From: Bacillota bacterium
GTDB lineage: Bacteria; Bacillota; Limnochordia; DTU087
NCBI GenBank assembly: GCA_012798955.1
Contig: JAAZMF010000043.1
Coordinates: 1 to 62,912, forward strand
Reading direction: 5' to 3'
DNA: 62,912 nt
Of this stretch, positions 26,527 through 35,563 are shown in pieces (position 1 is the first letter of the stretch; the number at the start of each line of letters is the position of its first letter). The notes beneath the pieces were generated by a model. It saw only the letters and a program-made list of their open reading frames with translations, was not told the origin of the DNA and did no database searches. Both the position numbers and the translations under genes were made by a program.

Positions 26527-27777
26527 CTAAATCGCTAAAGATATCTTAGCCCCCACATCTTGAAGTTTAGCAACTAAGTTATCGTAGCCTCGACTTAGGT
26601 GGCCACTGTCTTGAATAGTGGTCACGCCATAGGCGGCAAGCCCAGCCACCACCAAAGCGGCGCCAGCCCTTAAGTCGGATACCACTACTTCAGCCCCGAC
26701 CAAATGGGGTATACCCTGTACAACTGCCGTGCGATCAGCAATAATAATATTCGCTCCCATCCGTCTTAGTTCACTTACATGCTTGTATCGGTTTGAATAG
26801 ATCGTTTCCTTAACCACACTAATTCCATCGGCAATGGTCATCATGGTCATCACCTGGGGCAGAAGATCCGTGGGAAACCCAGGATATGGAAGTGACTGGA
26901 AATTCGTTGTCTTGTATCTGCCCTGGGATTCTAGGGTAATCCTATCTCCATCCACATTCACACAAATGCCAACCTCGTGGAGTTTAGCAACCAAACTAGC
27001 TATATGCTGGGGTATCACTGGTTCCAAGGTCACACTGCCACCGACCATAGCCGCGGCCAACATATATGTGCCAGCCTCAATTCGATCAGGTATGACGCTG
27101 TGCTCCGCGGGGTGCAATTCATCTACTCCTTCAATCCGAATCACATCGGTGCCTGCCCCGCGAATCCTGGCACCCATCTTGTTCAAGAAATTCTGCACTT
27201 CCACGATCTCCGGTTCCCGGGCTACATTGCGGAGCTGAGTGGTGCCCTGGGCAAGGCTTGCGGCCATCATGAGATTCTCTGTGGCTCCCACACTAGGATA
27301 ATCAAGTTGGATATCGGCAGCGACAAGGCCATCTGCCTTAGCGTAAATGTATCCGCCATCTTCGCGGATCTTGGCCCCTAGTTGCGCTAGACCCTTAAGA
27401 TGAAAATCGATGGGTCTTTCACCGATGGCGCAGCCACCAGGCAATGACACTCTCACCCTCCCCAACCTTGCCAAGAGGGGCCCCATAACCTGAATAGAGG
27501 CTCGCATCTTGCGAACCACCTCATGGGGTGCCTCCTCACCTATTTCCTCCCCAACTGATAGACGCAACACTTGATCCTGGAATTCCACGCCCACTCCCAA
27601 GGTCTCTAGCAGCTCCACCATGGTGAAAACATCCTGGATTGCGGGAACATTGCGGATCACTGATACGCCTGGAGCCATTAGGGCCGCCGCCATTAGCTTC
27701 AAAACTGCATTTTTTGCGCCACTGATGGGTATATGACCTCGAAGCAGTTGACGCCCCTCAATACGTATTGTGGACAT
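26527..27777 (-). CDS. murA: UDP-N-acetylglucosamine 1-carboxyvinyltransferase MurA
   Basis: MurA transfers enolpyruvate from PEP to UDP-GlcNAc, the first committed cytoplasmic step of wall synthesis. The N-terminal LRGHIPISGAKNAVLKLMAA and the active-site loop LPGGCAIGERPIDFHLKGL, with the catalytic Cys near residue 116, are present. The presence of Cys rather than Asp predicts fosfomycin sensitivity of this enzyme. Length (416 aa) is normal. Its first 79 bases overlap the end of murC copy 2 in another frame. Firmicutes often have a second murA; none is seen in this window. Confidence 0.96.
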   Translation of the reverse strand: MSTIRIEGRQLLRGHIPISGAKNAVLKLMAAALMAPGVSVIRNVPAIQDVFTMVELLETLGVGVEFQDQVLRLSVGEEIGEEAPHEVVRKMRASIQVMGPLLARLGRVRVSLPGGCAIGERPIDFHLKGLAQLGAKIREDGGYIYAKADGLVAADIQLDYPSVGATENLMMAASLAQGTTQLRNVAREPEIVEVQNFLNKMGARIRGAGTDVIRIEGVDELHPAEHSVIPDRIEAGTYMLAAAMVGGSVTLEPVIPQHIASLVAKLHEVGICVNVDGDRITLESQGRYKTTNFQSLPYPGFPTDLLPQVMTMMTIADGISVVKETIYSNRYKHVSELRRMGANIIIADRTAVVQGIPHLVGAEVVVSDLRAGAALVVAGLAAYGVTTIQDSGHLSRGYDNLVAKLQDVGAKISLAI

Positions 27778-29168
27778 GGGGTTATCACCTGGCCTTTCCG
27801 TCGGCTCAAGAAATCTTCAGCAACATGTCTAATATCTCCAGCACCCATGGTCAACACCAAATCCCCATCCCTAACACATTGATCTAATACTTCCGCTATG
27901 TCCCTCTGATCTGGGAAATACTGGACCCGGGTACTACTGGCTTTCTGAATTTGCTCAGCTAACCATTTCCCGGATACCCCTGGGATCGGATTTTCTCCTG
28001 CAGAGTAGATCTCGGTAACCAATAATTCGTCTGTATCAGCAAAACATGTGGTGAACTCATCTAGAAGCCGAGCTACCCGGCTATAGCGATGGGGCTGAAA
28101 GACGACGATTACACGACGATGCAGGTGCCGTGCGGCGGCCAACGTAGCTTTGATCTCTGTAGGATGATGGGCGTAATCATCTATTACGATAGCTCCGTCG
28201 ATCTCACCAACTATTTCAAACCGACGATGGACTCCACGAAATTCGCTCAAGGCCGCCAATACGTCTGGAATTGCCAAGTCTAGTTCCTCGGCGACTGCCA
28301 TAGCCGCCAAAGCGTTAGACACATTATGCTTCCCAGGAACCTGCAGCTCGAGATGGCCTTGCACTTCATTTCCCCGATAAACAGTACTTCTAGACCCGAA
28401 GTTGGTAAACTCTAGATGATCTGCCCACCATAGAGCCCTTTGATCGAATCCATAATCGACATGGCGGCGATCCACCTGTCTTACTAACGGGGCTAGTCCC
28501 AGATCATCAGCACAAGTGATAACAAGACCACCATGCTTAACACGCTCCATAAAGGCCAAAAAAGTATCTTTGATGGCCGTTAAGTCACCGTAATGATCGA
28601 GATGATCGGCATCGATATTTGTGATCACGGCAATGTGGGGTGCTAAGGCCACTAAAGAGCCATCACTTTCATCGGCTTCCACCACTAGATGGGGACCTAA
28701 ACCCAATCTACCATTGGCACCCATATCTAGGATTTCGCCACCCACCACCACACTAGGATCCTGACCTAGCTTCTGCAAAACTAGAGCAATCATGGAGGTG
28801 GTAGTTGTCTTGCCGTGGCTTCCGGCTACTGCAATCCCATACTGCTTTTCCATAAGCCGTCCTAGCATTTCAGCCCTAGCCATAACTGGAATGCCATGCT
28901 GACGAGCATAGACCAATTCACAATTATCCTCGGGAACTGCCGCCGAAAAAACCACCACATCTGCCCCCGCCGCATACTCACCACTATGACCGATGTGCAC
29001 AGCTACGCCTGCGGCCGCCAAAGCCGTAGTTTTCTCTGAGGCAACTATGTCTGAGCCAGACACCCGCCAGCCCAGCTCCACCAATAGCCTAGCTATCCCA
29101 CTCATCCCAATCCCACCGATGCCCACAAAATGCGCATGGAAAGGCCCCTGCGCCATGAGTATCCCCAT
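27699..29168 (-). CDS. murC: UDP-N-acetylmuramate--L-alanine ligase MurC, second copy (in dcw cluster)
   Basis: This is the dcw-cluster MurC. It shows GIGGIGMSGIARLL, the ATP loop GSHGKTT, EADESDGS, HRRFE, YAHHPTEI and FQPHRYSR, so it looks fully active. The usual C-terminus (TMGAGDIRHVAEDFL) is followed by ~30 extra residues that are simply the out-of-frame reading of the murA start, giving a 79-base overlap. The tail is therefore probably not functional sequence. It lies 92 bases after murG. With the copy at 10.2 kb the genome has two complete MurC genes. Confidence 0.95.
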   Translation of the reverse strand: MGILMAQGPFHAHFVGIGGIGMSGIARLLVELGWRVSGSDIVASEKTTALAAAGVAVHIGHSGEYAAGADVVVFSAAVPEDNCELVYARQHGIPVMARAEMLGRLMEKQYGIAVAGSHGKTTTTSMIALVLQKLGQDPSVVVGGEILDMGANGRLGLGPHLVVEADESDGSLVALAPHIAVITNIDADHLDHYGDLTAIKDTFLAFMERVKHGGLVITCADDLGLAPLVRQVDRRHVDYGFDQRALWWADHLEFTNFGSRSTVYRGNEVQGHLELQVPGKHNVSNALAAMAVAEELDLAIPDVLAALSEFRGVHRRFEIVGEIDGAIVIDDYAHHPTEIKATLAAARHLHRRVIVVFQPHRYSRVARLLDEFTTCFADTDELLVTEIYSAGENPIPGVSGKWLAEQIQKASSTRVQYFPDQRDIAEVLDQCVRDGDLVLTMGAGDIRHVAEDFLSRRKGQVITPCPQYVLRGVNCFEVIYPSVAQKMQF

Positions 29169-29260
29169 TCACTTGCTGCCCCCTTAATCGTTTTTTCTAC
29201 CAGGGCAAGGATACTACATGATATGCAAGGGCCATGAATTGTGCCCCCGACCCAAATTCA

Positions 29261-30406
29261 TCATGATGAGCGCTGCTTAGCTAGGATTTCAATCTCATTG
29301 ACTATGGTCTTTGTTGCATCTGTTTTGCCCAGGCTCTTACTAGCCATGGCCATGCTTCTTAACAACCCCGGGTTGTCCAGCAAATCGAAGATAAGGTCTC
29401 CCAAACTCTGACCATTAACATCTCCATCAAGAAGCACTCTAGCAGCTCCCGCTTGTTCGAAAACCCGGGCGTTTTTCTCCTGGTGGTTGGCCGCTGCATG
29501 GGGAAAAGGAATCAAGATCGCTGGTAATCCCCGAGCGGCAATTTCTGCTAGGGAAATAGCTCCGGCTCGGCCCACAACTAGATCGGCTGCCGCCAATGCC
29601 GCCGGCATGTTGTGGATATAAGGTACTATTTGGATACAACCATCTTGCACCATTTCTGGAAAGCCACTGGTAACAGGCATACCCGTTCTTGCCAATACTT
29701 CCTTGGCTATCTCGGGATATGTTTTTTGACCGGTCTGATGGATCACCTGTAGCGAATTGGTTTGATTGAGGCGTGGTGCCAATTCCCCCATTGCTCTATT
29801 GATACTGAGGCCTCCCTGGCTCCCCCCAAATACTACAACAGTGCGCAGGGTGGGATCTAGTCGCAAAGTGTTTATGGCTTCTCGTTTAGTCATGTCTATG
29901 ATCTCCTGACGGATGGGGTTACCCGTCACAATAATGCCATGGGACTTAGGAAAAAACTGAACTGCCTCCTGATAACCTAGGGCAACCGACTTGACAAACC
30001 GCCCCAAAATCCGACTAGTTGCACCTGGCAAGGCATTTTGCTCCTGGATCAAAGTTGGCACTCGCCGCATGGCAGCGGCCAAAAGTACAGGTCCTGCCAC
30101 ATATCCTCCGGTACCGACAACTACATCCGGCCGGAAATTCTTGACTAATGCCAGAGATTGAGTTACGCCCCGCAGGGCGACCATACCAGTTTTGATAGTA
30201 TCTAGAGACAACTTCCGTCGAAAATACTGTACCGCGATAAGCTCCAATTGGTAGCCGGCCCGAGGGATGATGTCCTTCTCTAGACCATACTCTGTTCCTA
30301 CAAAGACGATTTCCCCCTTGGGGAAGCGCCTCTTAATCTCGTTGGCTATAGTTAGGCCGGGATAAATATGTCCACCGGTACCCCCGGCGGCGATTAGCAC
30401 ACGCAT
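29261..30406 (-). CDS. murG: UDP-N-acetylglucosamine--lipid I transferase MurG
   Basis: MurG adds GlcNAc to lipid I, giving lipid II, at the inner face of the membrane. The N-terminal glycine loop GGTGGHIYPGL, the second loop GTGGYVAGPVLLAA, and the C-domain GGSQGG and RAGAISLAEIAARGLPAILIPFPHAAANHQ are all present and define the GT28 family. The 381-residue length is slightly longer than usual (~360). It follows ftsW by 24 bases and precedes murC copy 2. Confidence 0.97.
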   Translation of the reverse strand: MRVLIAAGGTGGHIYPGLTIANEIKRRFPKGEIVFVGTEYGLEKDIIPRAGYQLELIAVQYFRRKLSLDTIKTGMVALRGVTQSLALVKNFRPDVVVGTGGYVAGPVLLAAAMRRVPTLIQEQNALPGATSRILGRFVKSVALGYQEAVQFFPKSHGIIVTGNPIRQEIIDMTKREAINTLRLDPTLRTVVVFGGSQGGLSINRAMGELAPRLNQTNSLQVIHQTGQKTYPEIAKEVLARTGMPVTSGFPEMVQDGCIQIVPYIHNMPAALAAADLVVGRAGAISLAEIAARGLPAILIPFPHAAANHQEKNARVFEQAGAARVLLDGDVNGQSLGDLIFDLLDNPGLLRSMAMASKSLGKTDATKTIVNEIEILAKQRSS

Positions 30407-30430
30407 CCTTACACCCCCCGCTACAGTCTA

Positions 30431-31525
30431 CTATTCCCCACGCTTGGAGATATTGAGTAGAACCCCAACACCCACCAGTGACACTACTAGAGATGAGCTA
30501 CCGAAGCTGATAAACGGCAAGGTAAGCCCTGTGACCGGCAAGACGCCACTTACCACCCCTATATTCAGTACGGCCTGCAAAGTAATCATAGAAGTGATGC
30601 CAACTGCCAAGAAGCAGCCGAATAAGTCCGGCGCCCTAAGCGCCACCCGAAAGCCTCGCCAAGCTAAGAGGAAAAACAATAACACAGTGATGGTGCCACC
30701 CAAAAGACCCAATTCCTCACTAAGAATTGCAAAAATAAAGTCGGTATGTTGCTCTGGCAGATAGAAAAATTTCTGACGACTACTGCCTAATCCCAGACCA
30801 AACAGTCCACCAGATCCAATGGCTAAGAGCGACTGGATAATATTCCAGCCCGTATTCATGGGATCAGCCCAAGGGTCCACAAAGGACAGAATCCGTTCCA
30901 CTCGATACGGCTCAAGCCAAATCATTACTCCCAGAAGAGGTAATGCCGTAGCCGCAAGACCAGCCAAATGCACTATCCGAGCTCCGCAAGCAAATAGCAT
31001 TATTACTGCTGTGCCAGCCATGGATGCTGCGGTACCAAAATCAGGCTCTAGCATGATCAGCCCAAAAAATCCTGCTGTAACCAATAAAGGCGGAACTAGC
31101 CCTTTCCAGAAAAGCCGCATATCCTGTGGTCTAGATGCAGCATAGGCTGCCATAAAATTGACTAATGCGAGTTTAGCTAACTCCGAAGGCTGCAAATTAA
31201 TAAATCCCAAATTGATCCATCGTTTGGAGCCGGCAATCTCAGCGCCTTGCAACAGGACAATTACCAGCAAAATATAGGCTAGAGCCACACCTGCAATGGC
31301 AACCCTTTGGTAGATCCGATAATCGACCTGCATAATCACTAACATGGCAATAGTCCCCACTACAACACCAACCAATTGTCGCTTGAGGTAGTGCAGAGGG
31401 TCCCCTGTCTCTGCCAAGGCCATCACTGAGCTAGCACTATAGACCATAACCAGCCCAATCCCAACCAGCAAGAGTGCCGCGGCAAACAAGAGAAAATCCG
31501 GCATGCGATAGGTTCCTTGGGACAT
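30431..31525 (-). CDS. ftsW: SEDS glycosyltransferase FtsW/SpoVE
   Basis: A SEDS-family polymerase that joins lipid II into septal or spore-cortex glycan with a class B PBP. About ten hydrophobic helices fill its 364 residues. SEDS signatures are visible: LVMVYSAS, GSKRWINLGFINLQPSELAKLALV, LEPDFGTA, and the C-terminal PVTGLTLPFISFGSSS. Placement directly after mraY, with no murD, and before murG is unusual only in that missing gene. FtsW and SpoVE cannot be told apart from sequence alone; as the only SEDS gene seen here it may serve both. Confidence 0.95.
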   Translation of the reverse strand: MSQGTYRMPDFLLFAAALLLVGIGLVMVYSASSVMALAETGDPLHYLKRQLVGVVVGTIAMLVIMQVDYRIYQRVAIAGVALAYILLVIVLLQGAEIAGSKRWINLGFINLQPSELAKLALVNFMAAYAASRPQDMRLFWKGLVPPLLVTAGFFGLIMLEPDFGTAASMAGTAVIMLFACGARIVHLAGLAATALPLLGVMIWLEPYRVERILSFVDPWADPMNTGWNIIQSLLAIGSGGLFGLGLGSSRQKFFYLPEQHTDFIFAILSEELGLLGGTITVLLFFLLAWRGFRVALRAPDLFGCFLAVGITSMITLQAVLNIGVVSGVLPVTGLTLPFISFGSSSLVVSLVGVGVLLNISKRGE

Positions 31526-31549
31526 TGCGCTCCCCCCCTAGATTCTAGC

Positions 31550-32527
31550 TTATAGCCCAATAGCCGCCGGTAGACCTGCCAGACCCAAAACAGCGAACAC
31601 AAAGGCCAAGATCCAAAAACGAAATACTACCTTAGTCTCTGGCCAACCCATTAACTCAAAATGATGATGCAGAGGACTCATCCGAAAGATGCGTTTTCCC
31701 CCAGTTAAGCGAAAATAGGACACCTGGAGCATTATCGATAGTGTCTCAATAACAAACACTCCACCAATAATGGCCAAAAATAACTCAGTTCGGGTAAAAA
31801 TGGCCAGAGCACCTAGCGCAGCTCCCAAACCTAAAGACCCCGTGTCACCCATGATCACCTGGGCAGGATGGGCATTAAACCAAGTGAAGCCAAGGCAAGC
31901 CCCGGCAATAGCCGCAGCAAAGGTGGCTAACTCCCACTGCTGGAGCCCAATACAAATCAGAGCATAGGCAACTGCGGCCACGGCCGTTGTGCCCGCGGCT
32001 AACCCATCTAGGCCATCGGTAAAATTCACAGCATTGGCTGTGCCAACCAAAGTCGTAGTGGCAAGCACCACGAAAAGCCAAGGCGGTAGCGCCAAAGCTT
32101 GGTAGGTAAATGGCACTAATATTGATGAGCCTATGTCCGGCGAGGTTACAGCATAGAGGCTAATTGCTACACCCAAAAGCACCTGCCCAAATAGCTTATA
32201 TCTAGCCCGTAAACCCAAAGATCTTTTGGCCACAACGATAATAAAATCATCGATGAATCCAATTAGTGCAAACCCCAATGTAGCCAAAAGGCAATAGCGG
32301 ACACCAACATGTCCTGGAGTCAGAATCAAAGTACTTATTGTGCTTGCAGCCACGATGAGGATGCCTCCCATGGTGGGTGTGCCGGCCTTTTTTAGGTGGG
32401 TCTTGGGCCCATCTTGCCTAACATTCTGGCCAAACCTAAGACGACGCAAGAACCCGATTAGTGAGGGCCCTGCCAACAATGCAATGAAAAAGGCCAGTAA
32501 CGCCGCATAAAGGATAACAACCAGCAT
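31550..32527 (-). CDS. mraY: Phospho-N-acetylmuramoyl-pentapeptide transferase MraY
   Basis: MraY transfers phospho-MurNAc-pentapeptide to undecaprenyl phosphate, making lipid I. It has about ten membrane helices. The catalytic aspartates lie in FIDDFIIV and NFTDGLDGLA, and the conserved cytoplasmic HHHFELMGWPE is near the C-terminus. KKAGTPTMGGIL near residue 47 is also diagnostic. The length (325 aa) is normal. The start is separated by three bases from the murF stop, so translation is coupled. Confidence 0.97.
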   Translation of the reverse strand: MLVVILYAALLAFFIALLAGPSLIGFLRRLRFGQNVRQDGPKTHLKKAGTPTMGGILIVAASTISTLILTPGHVGVRYCLLATLGFALIGFIDDFIIVVAKRSLGLRARYKLFGQVLLGVAISLYAVTSPDIGSSILVPFTYQALALPPWLFVVLATTTLVGTANAVNFTDGLDGLAAGTTAVAAVAYALICIGLQQWELATFAAAIAGACLGFTWFNAHPAQVIMGDTGSLGLGAALGALAIFTRTELFLAIIGGVFVIETLSIMLQVSYFRLTGGKRIFRMSPLHHHFELMGWPETKVVFRFWILAFVFAVLGLAGLPAAIGL

Positions 32528-32530
32528 ATC

Positions 32531-33994
32531 TTATCCCCTCCCCATACTCCCAAACTGAGTACGAAGTACTTCTACTACATGTTCTAGTGCAATCCCCCTA
32601 GAACCCTTCACCAAAACTACATCCCCAGATTGCACCAATTCGCCTACAACGCTTTGGGCAACAGTTTGGTCCCAGCATTCCACGATCAAATCCCCAGCCA
32701 TTCCGGCATTCCTTGCACCCCGGGCTATCTCCTGGGCCCAATTGCCCACGGCAATCAAGAACCTCGGGCCATAGCTCGCCACTTGTCTGCCAATCTGGTA
32801 ATGGGCCTCTTTAGACAAATGGCCTAGCTCCAACATGTCTCCTAGTATGAAAACCAGTGGACGTCCTGCTGCAATCTCATGGGCTACCTCCAGGGCTGCC
32901 GCCATGGATGTGGGGTTAGCATTATAGGCGTCATTAATTATGAGTCCGCCACCGGTTAACTGGATCTGCTCCATTCTCATACTAGAAAGCTGAGCTTTAG
33001 ATAAGCCCGATTGCACATGCCAAGGGCTTGCGCCAACGGCAAAGGCTGCGGCAGCGGCTGCCAGAGCGTTATGCACTTGGTAAGCCCCAGGAAGGGGCAG
33101 ATCGATATCGACACGGTCTCCATCATAATGAATCTGAAAGCGAACACCTAAGGCACCCCGGGCCACAATATTGGTAGCTGTCACATATCTGGATCCCGTG
33201 GGGGTGGTGGGCCGTGGCTTCCGGTATCCGTAAAATATCACATCGATATCTTGGCAACTGTGTGCCATTTGTCTAACTAGATCATCATCGGCATTCAAGA
33301 TGGCCACACTACCCGGCGCCATGTCCTCCAGTAATTCAGCCTTGGCTTCTGCGATGGCCTCTTGAGTACCCAAGAGCTCCATATGCACCACACCTACATT
33401 GGTAACTAGACCAACCTGGGGCGAGGCGATCCTAGTTAGTTCCCGAATCTGCCCTCTGCCCCGCATCCCCATTTCCACCACTCCATAGAGATGCTCATGA
33501 TCAAGCTGCAACAGAGTAAGGGGCAATCCGATCTCATTGTTAAAATTCTCGGGGGACTTAAGTACAGGTCCCATCTGACTGCAGATACTGGCGATCATAT
33601 CTTTCGTAGTGGTTTTACCTGTACTGCCGGTCACAGCTATGATGGGAAGATCAAACAGATTGCGATAAGCCCGGGCTAAATCCTGCAATGCCAACAGCGT
33701 ATCTTGAACACCGATCACCGAAAACTCGGTGTCTGGATAGCTTCCTTTAGCAAACCCATCCATTATACCACCAGCACGGTTTTCCTCAACAAGTGTCGCC
33801 ACAGCTCCGCCACTCAGCGCAGTACGCACAAAATCATGGCCATCAAAACGCTCTCCAACTAATGGGATAAACAGATCTCCCGGCTTAACTGTGCGGCTAT
33901 CAGTAGTAACCCCGGTAATCGTGGAGAGTTTTTGGCCCCTTAAAAGGCGCCCCGAAATCCATTTGGTAAGCTCATGTACGGTTATTGGTCTCAT
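32531..33994 (-). CDS. murF: UDP-MurNAc-tripeptide--D-Ala-D-Ala ligase MurF
   Basis: MurF attaches D-Ala-D-Ala to complete the UDP-MurNAc pentapeptide. ATP loop VTGSTGKTTTKDMI (near residue 120), the NEIGLPLTLL motif, and NDAYNANPTSMAAALE in the central domain identify it. The N-terminal domain begins with the usual DSRTVKPGDLFIPLVGERFDGHDF. Its start overlaps the murE stop by four bases (coupled translation) and mraY follows three bases after its stop. Length 487 is slightly above average. Confidence 0.96.
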   Translation of the reverse strand: MRPITVHELTKWISGRLLRGQKLSTITGVTTDSRTVKPGDLFIPLVGERFDGHDFVRTALSGGAVATLVEENRAGGIMDGFAKGSYPDTEFSVIGVQDTLLALQDLARAYRNLFDLPIIAVTGSTGKTTTKDMIASICSQMGPVLKSPENFNNEIGLPLTLLQLDHEHLYGVVEMGMRGRGQIRELTRIASPQVGLVTNVGVVHMELLGTQEAIAEAKAELLEDMAPGSVAILNADDDLVRQMAHSCQDIDVIFYGYRKPRPTTPTGSRYVTATNIVARGALGVRFQIHYDGDRVDIDLPLPGAYQVHNALAAAAAAFAVGASPWHVQSGLSKAQLSSMRMEQIQLTGGGLIINDAYNANPTSMAAALEVAHEIAAGRPLVFILGDMLELGHLSKEAHYQIGRQVASYGPRFLIAVGNWAQEIARGARNAGMAGDLIVECWDQTVAQSVVGELVQSGDVVLVKGSRGIALEHVVEVLRTQFGSMGRG

Positions 33995-35502
33995 ATAGTC
34001 CCCAGACGCTTCTGTATAGCTCTGGTCGCTTCCTCCCGATCATCAAAATGAATGATTCTATCCCCAATTATCTGTTCTGTCTCGTGTCCCTTGCCGGCAA
34101 TCAAGATAATGTCACTTGGCTTGGCTAATTCGACTGCATGATAAATAGCTTCTCGTCGATCGACGATGATCTCATAGGGTTTATCGCCAATAGTGCGCCT
34201 AAGGCCCTGGGCCACTGCCTCACAAATAGCCCAAGGGTCTTCGCTACGGGGATTATCTGATGTCACAATCACGACATCAGCCATCTTGCCGGCCACTTCT
34301 CCCATAAGGGGTCGTTTAGTCTTGTCTCGATCTCCTCCACAACCGAAAACTACAATGCTGCGCCTGCTAGCTAGGCCCCGCACTGCCTGCAACGCATTCT
34401 GAAGGCCATCGGGAGTATGGGCATAGTCGACTAATACCGTAAAGCTCTGGCCTACATCCACAGCCTCTAGCCGCCCCGGCACCGCCTTGGCCCAAGCTAG
34501 ACCCCGGACGGCTTGGTCCACTGTTATACCTGCCGTTACTGTGGCCCCCAAGGCCGCCAAGGAATTATATACGTTAAAATACCCCGTTATGGGTAAACGC
34601 ACCGGGAAATCCCCCTCGGGGCAAGTTAACCTATAGTCTAATCCTGTGGGCTCAATTTGAATGTCTGTAGCCCTATACATGGCCTCTGGGGCGGTTCCAT
34701 AACTGACTACAGGTACCATTGCCCGCCTAGCGATCTCTACACCACATTCATCATCTAGATTAAGTATGGCGGCTTTCCCAGTTTTACTAGCATCAGCTTC
34801 CAGGGATGTGAAAAAACTAGCTTTTGTCTCAAAATAGTCCTCCAGATTAGAGTGGAAATCCAAGTGATCCTGGGAAAGATTGGTAAATACCCCAATATCA
34901 AATTCGCTTCCCCGAGTCCGAGCTAGGGAGATCGCGTGGGAAGAGACCTCCATCACGGCGTAATCGCATCCCGCCATGACCATCTCGTGAAATAACCGCT
35001 GCAGATCCAAGGATTCCGGGGTCGTCCGCTCCGTGGGTAGCAACCTATCTCCTATTTGATTACCTACACCACCCACAAGCCCTACCTTATGACCTGCCCC
35101 ATCCAGTATGGATTTAATCAAGTAAGTAGTTGTGGTCTTCCCATTGGTACCGGTAACACCAATCAACCGCAACTTACGGGAAGGGTGATCATAGAACTTT
35201 GCACTAAGGAGTGCTAGAGCCTCCCGGCTATCTTCTGTTTGGATTATCGGCACTTCAATATCCAAGGCAATGTCAGCACTTTTCTCGATCACAAGGCTCA
35301 CAGCACCCCGAGCCAGCGCTTCGTCGGCGAATCTATGACCATCTACACTAAACCCTCTTATACAAACAAAAAGGTCCCCCGGTTTTACTTGGCGGGAATC
35401 ATAGGCAATGCCACCAATCTCCAGATGGGGATCGCCTGTGGATACTGCTTGTGGCAAGGACGTAACTAGTTCACCGATTTGCACTCTATCAGCCTCCACC
35501 AC
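33991..35502 (-). CDS. murE: UDP-MurNAc-L-Ala-D-Glu:meso-DAP ligase MurE
   Basis: MurE adds the third stem-peptide residue. The ATP loop GVTGTNGKTTT (near residue 117) and the DNPRSEDP motif near residue 415 are present; DNPR is the meso-diaminopimelate recognition motif, so the wall is predicted to be DAP-type. The N-terminal Rossmann-like domain starts with DSRQVKPGDLFVCIRGFSVDGH. The length (503 aa) is normal. It overlaps murF by four bases and follows the PBP gene by ~60 bases. Confidence 0.96.
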   Translation of the reverse strand: MVEADRVQIGELVTSLPQAVSTGDPHLEIGGIAYDSRQVKPGDLFVCIRGFSVDGHRFADEALARGAVSLVIEKSADIALDIEVPIIQTEDSREALALLSAKFYDHPSRKLRLIGVTGTNGKTTTTYLIKSILDGAGHKVGLVGGVGNQIGDRLLPTERTTPESLDLQRLFHEMVMAGCDYAVMEVSSHAISLARTRGSEFDIGVFTNLSQDHLDFHSNLEDYFETKASFFTSLEADASKTGKAAILNLDDECGVEIARRAMVPVVSYGTAPEAMYRATDIQIEPTGLDYRLTCPEGDFPVRLPITGYFNVYNSLAALGATVTAGITVDQAVRGLAWAKAVPGRLEAVDVGQSFTVLVDYAHTPDGLQNALQAVRGLASRRSIVVFGCGGDRDKTKRPLMGEVAGKMADVVIVTSDNPRSEDPWAICEAVAQGLRRTIGDKPYEIIVDRREAIYHAVELAKPSDIILIAGKGHETEQIIGDRIIHFDDREEATRAIQKRLGTI

Positions 35503-35563
35503 GCCGTGGTTTTGTATTCCTATCCTATAGTTCTAGTTTCTCCCAATATGTAGCCAATTATGG

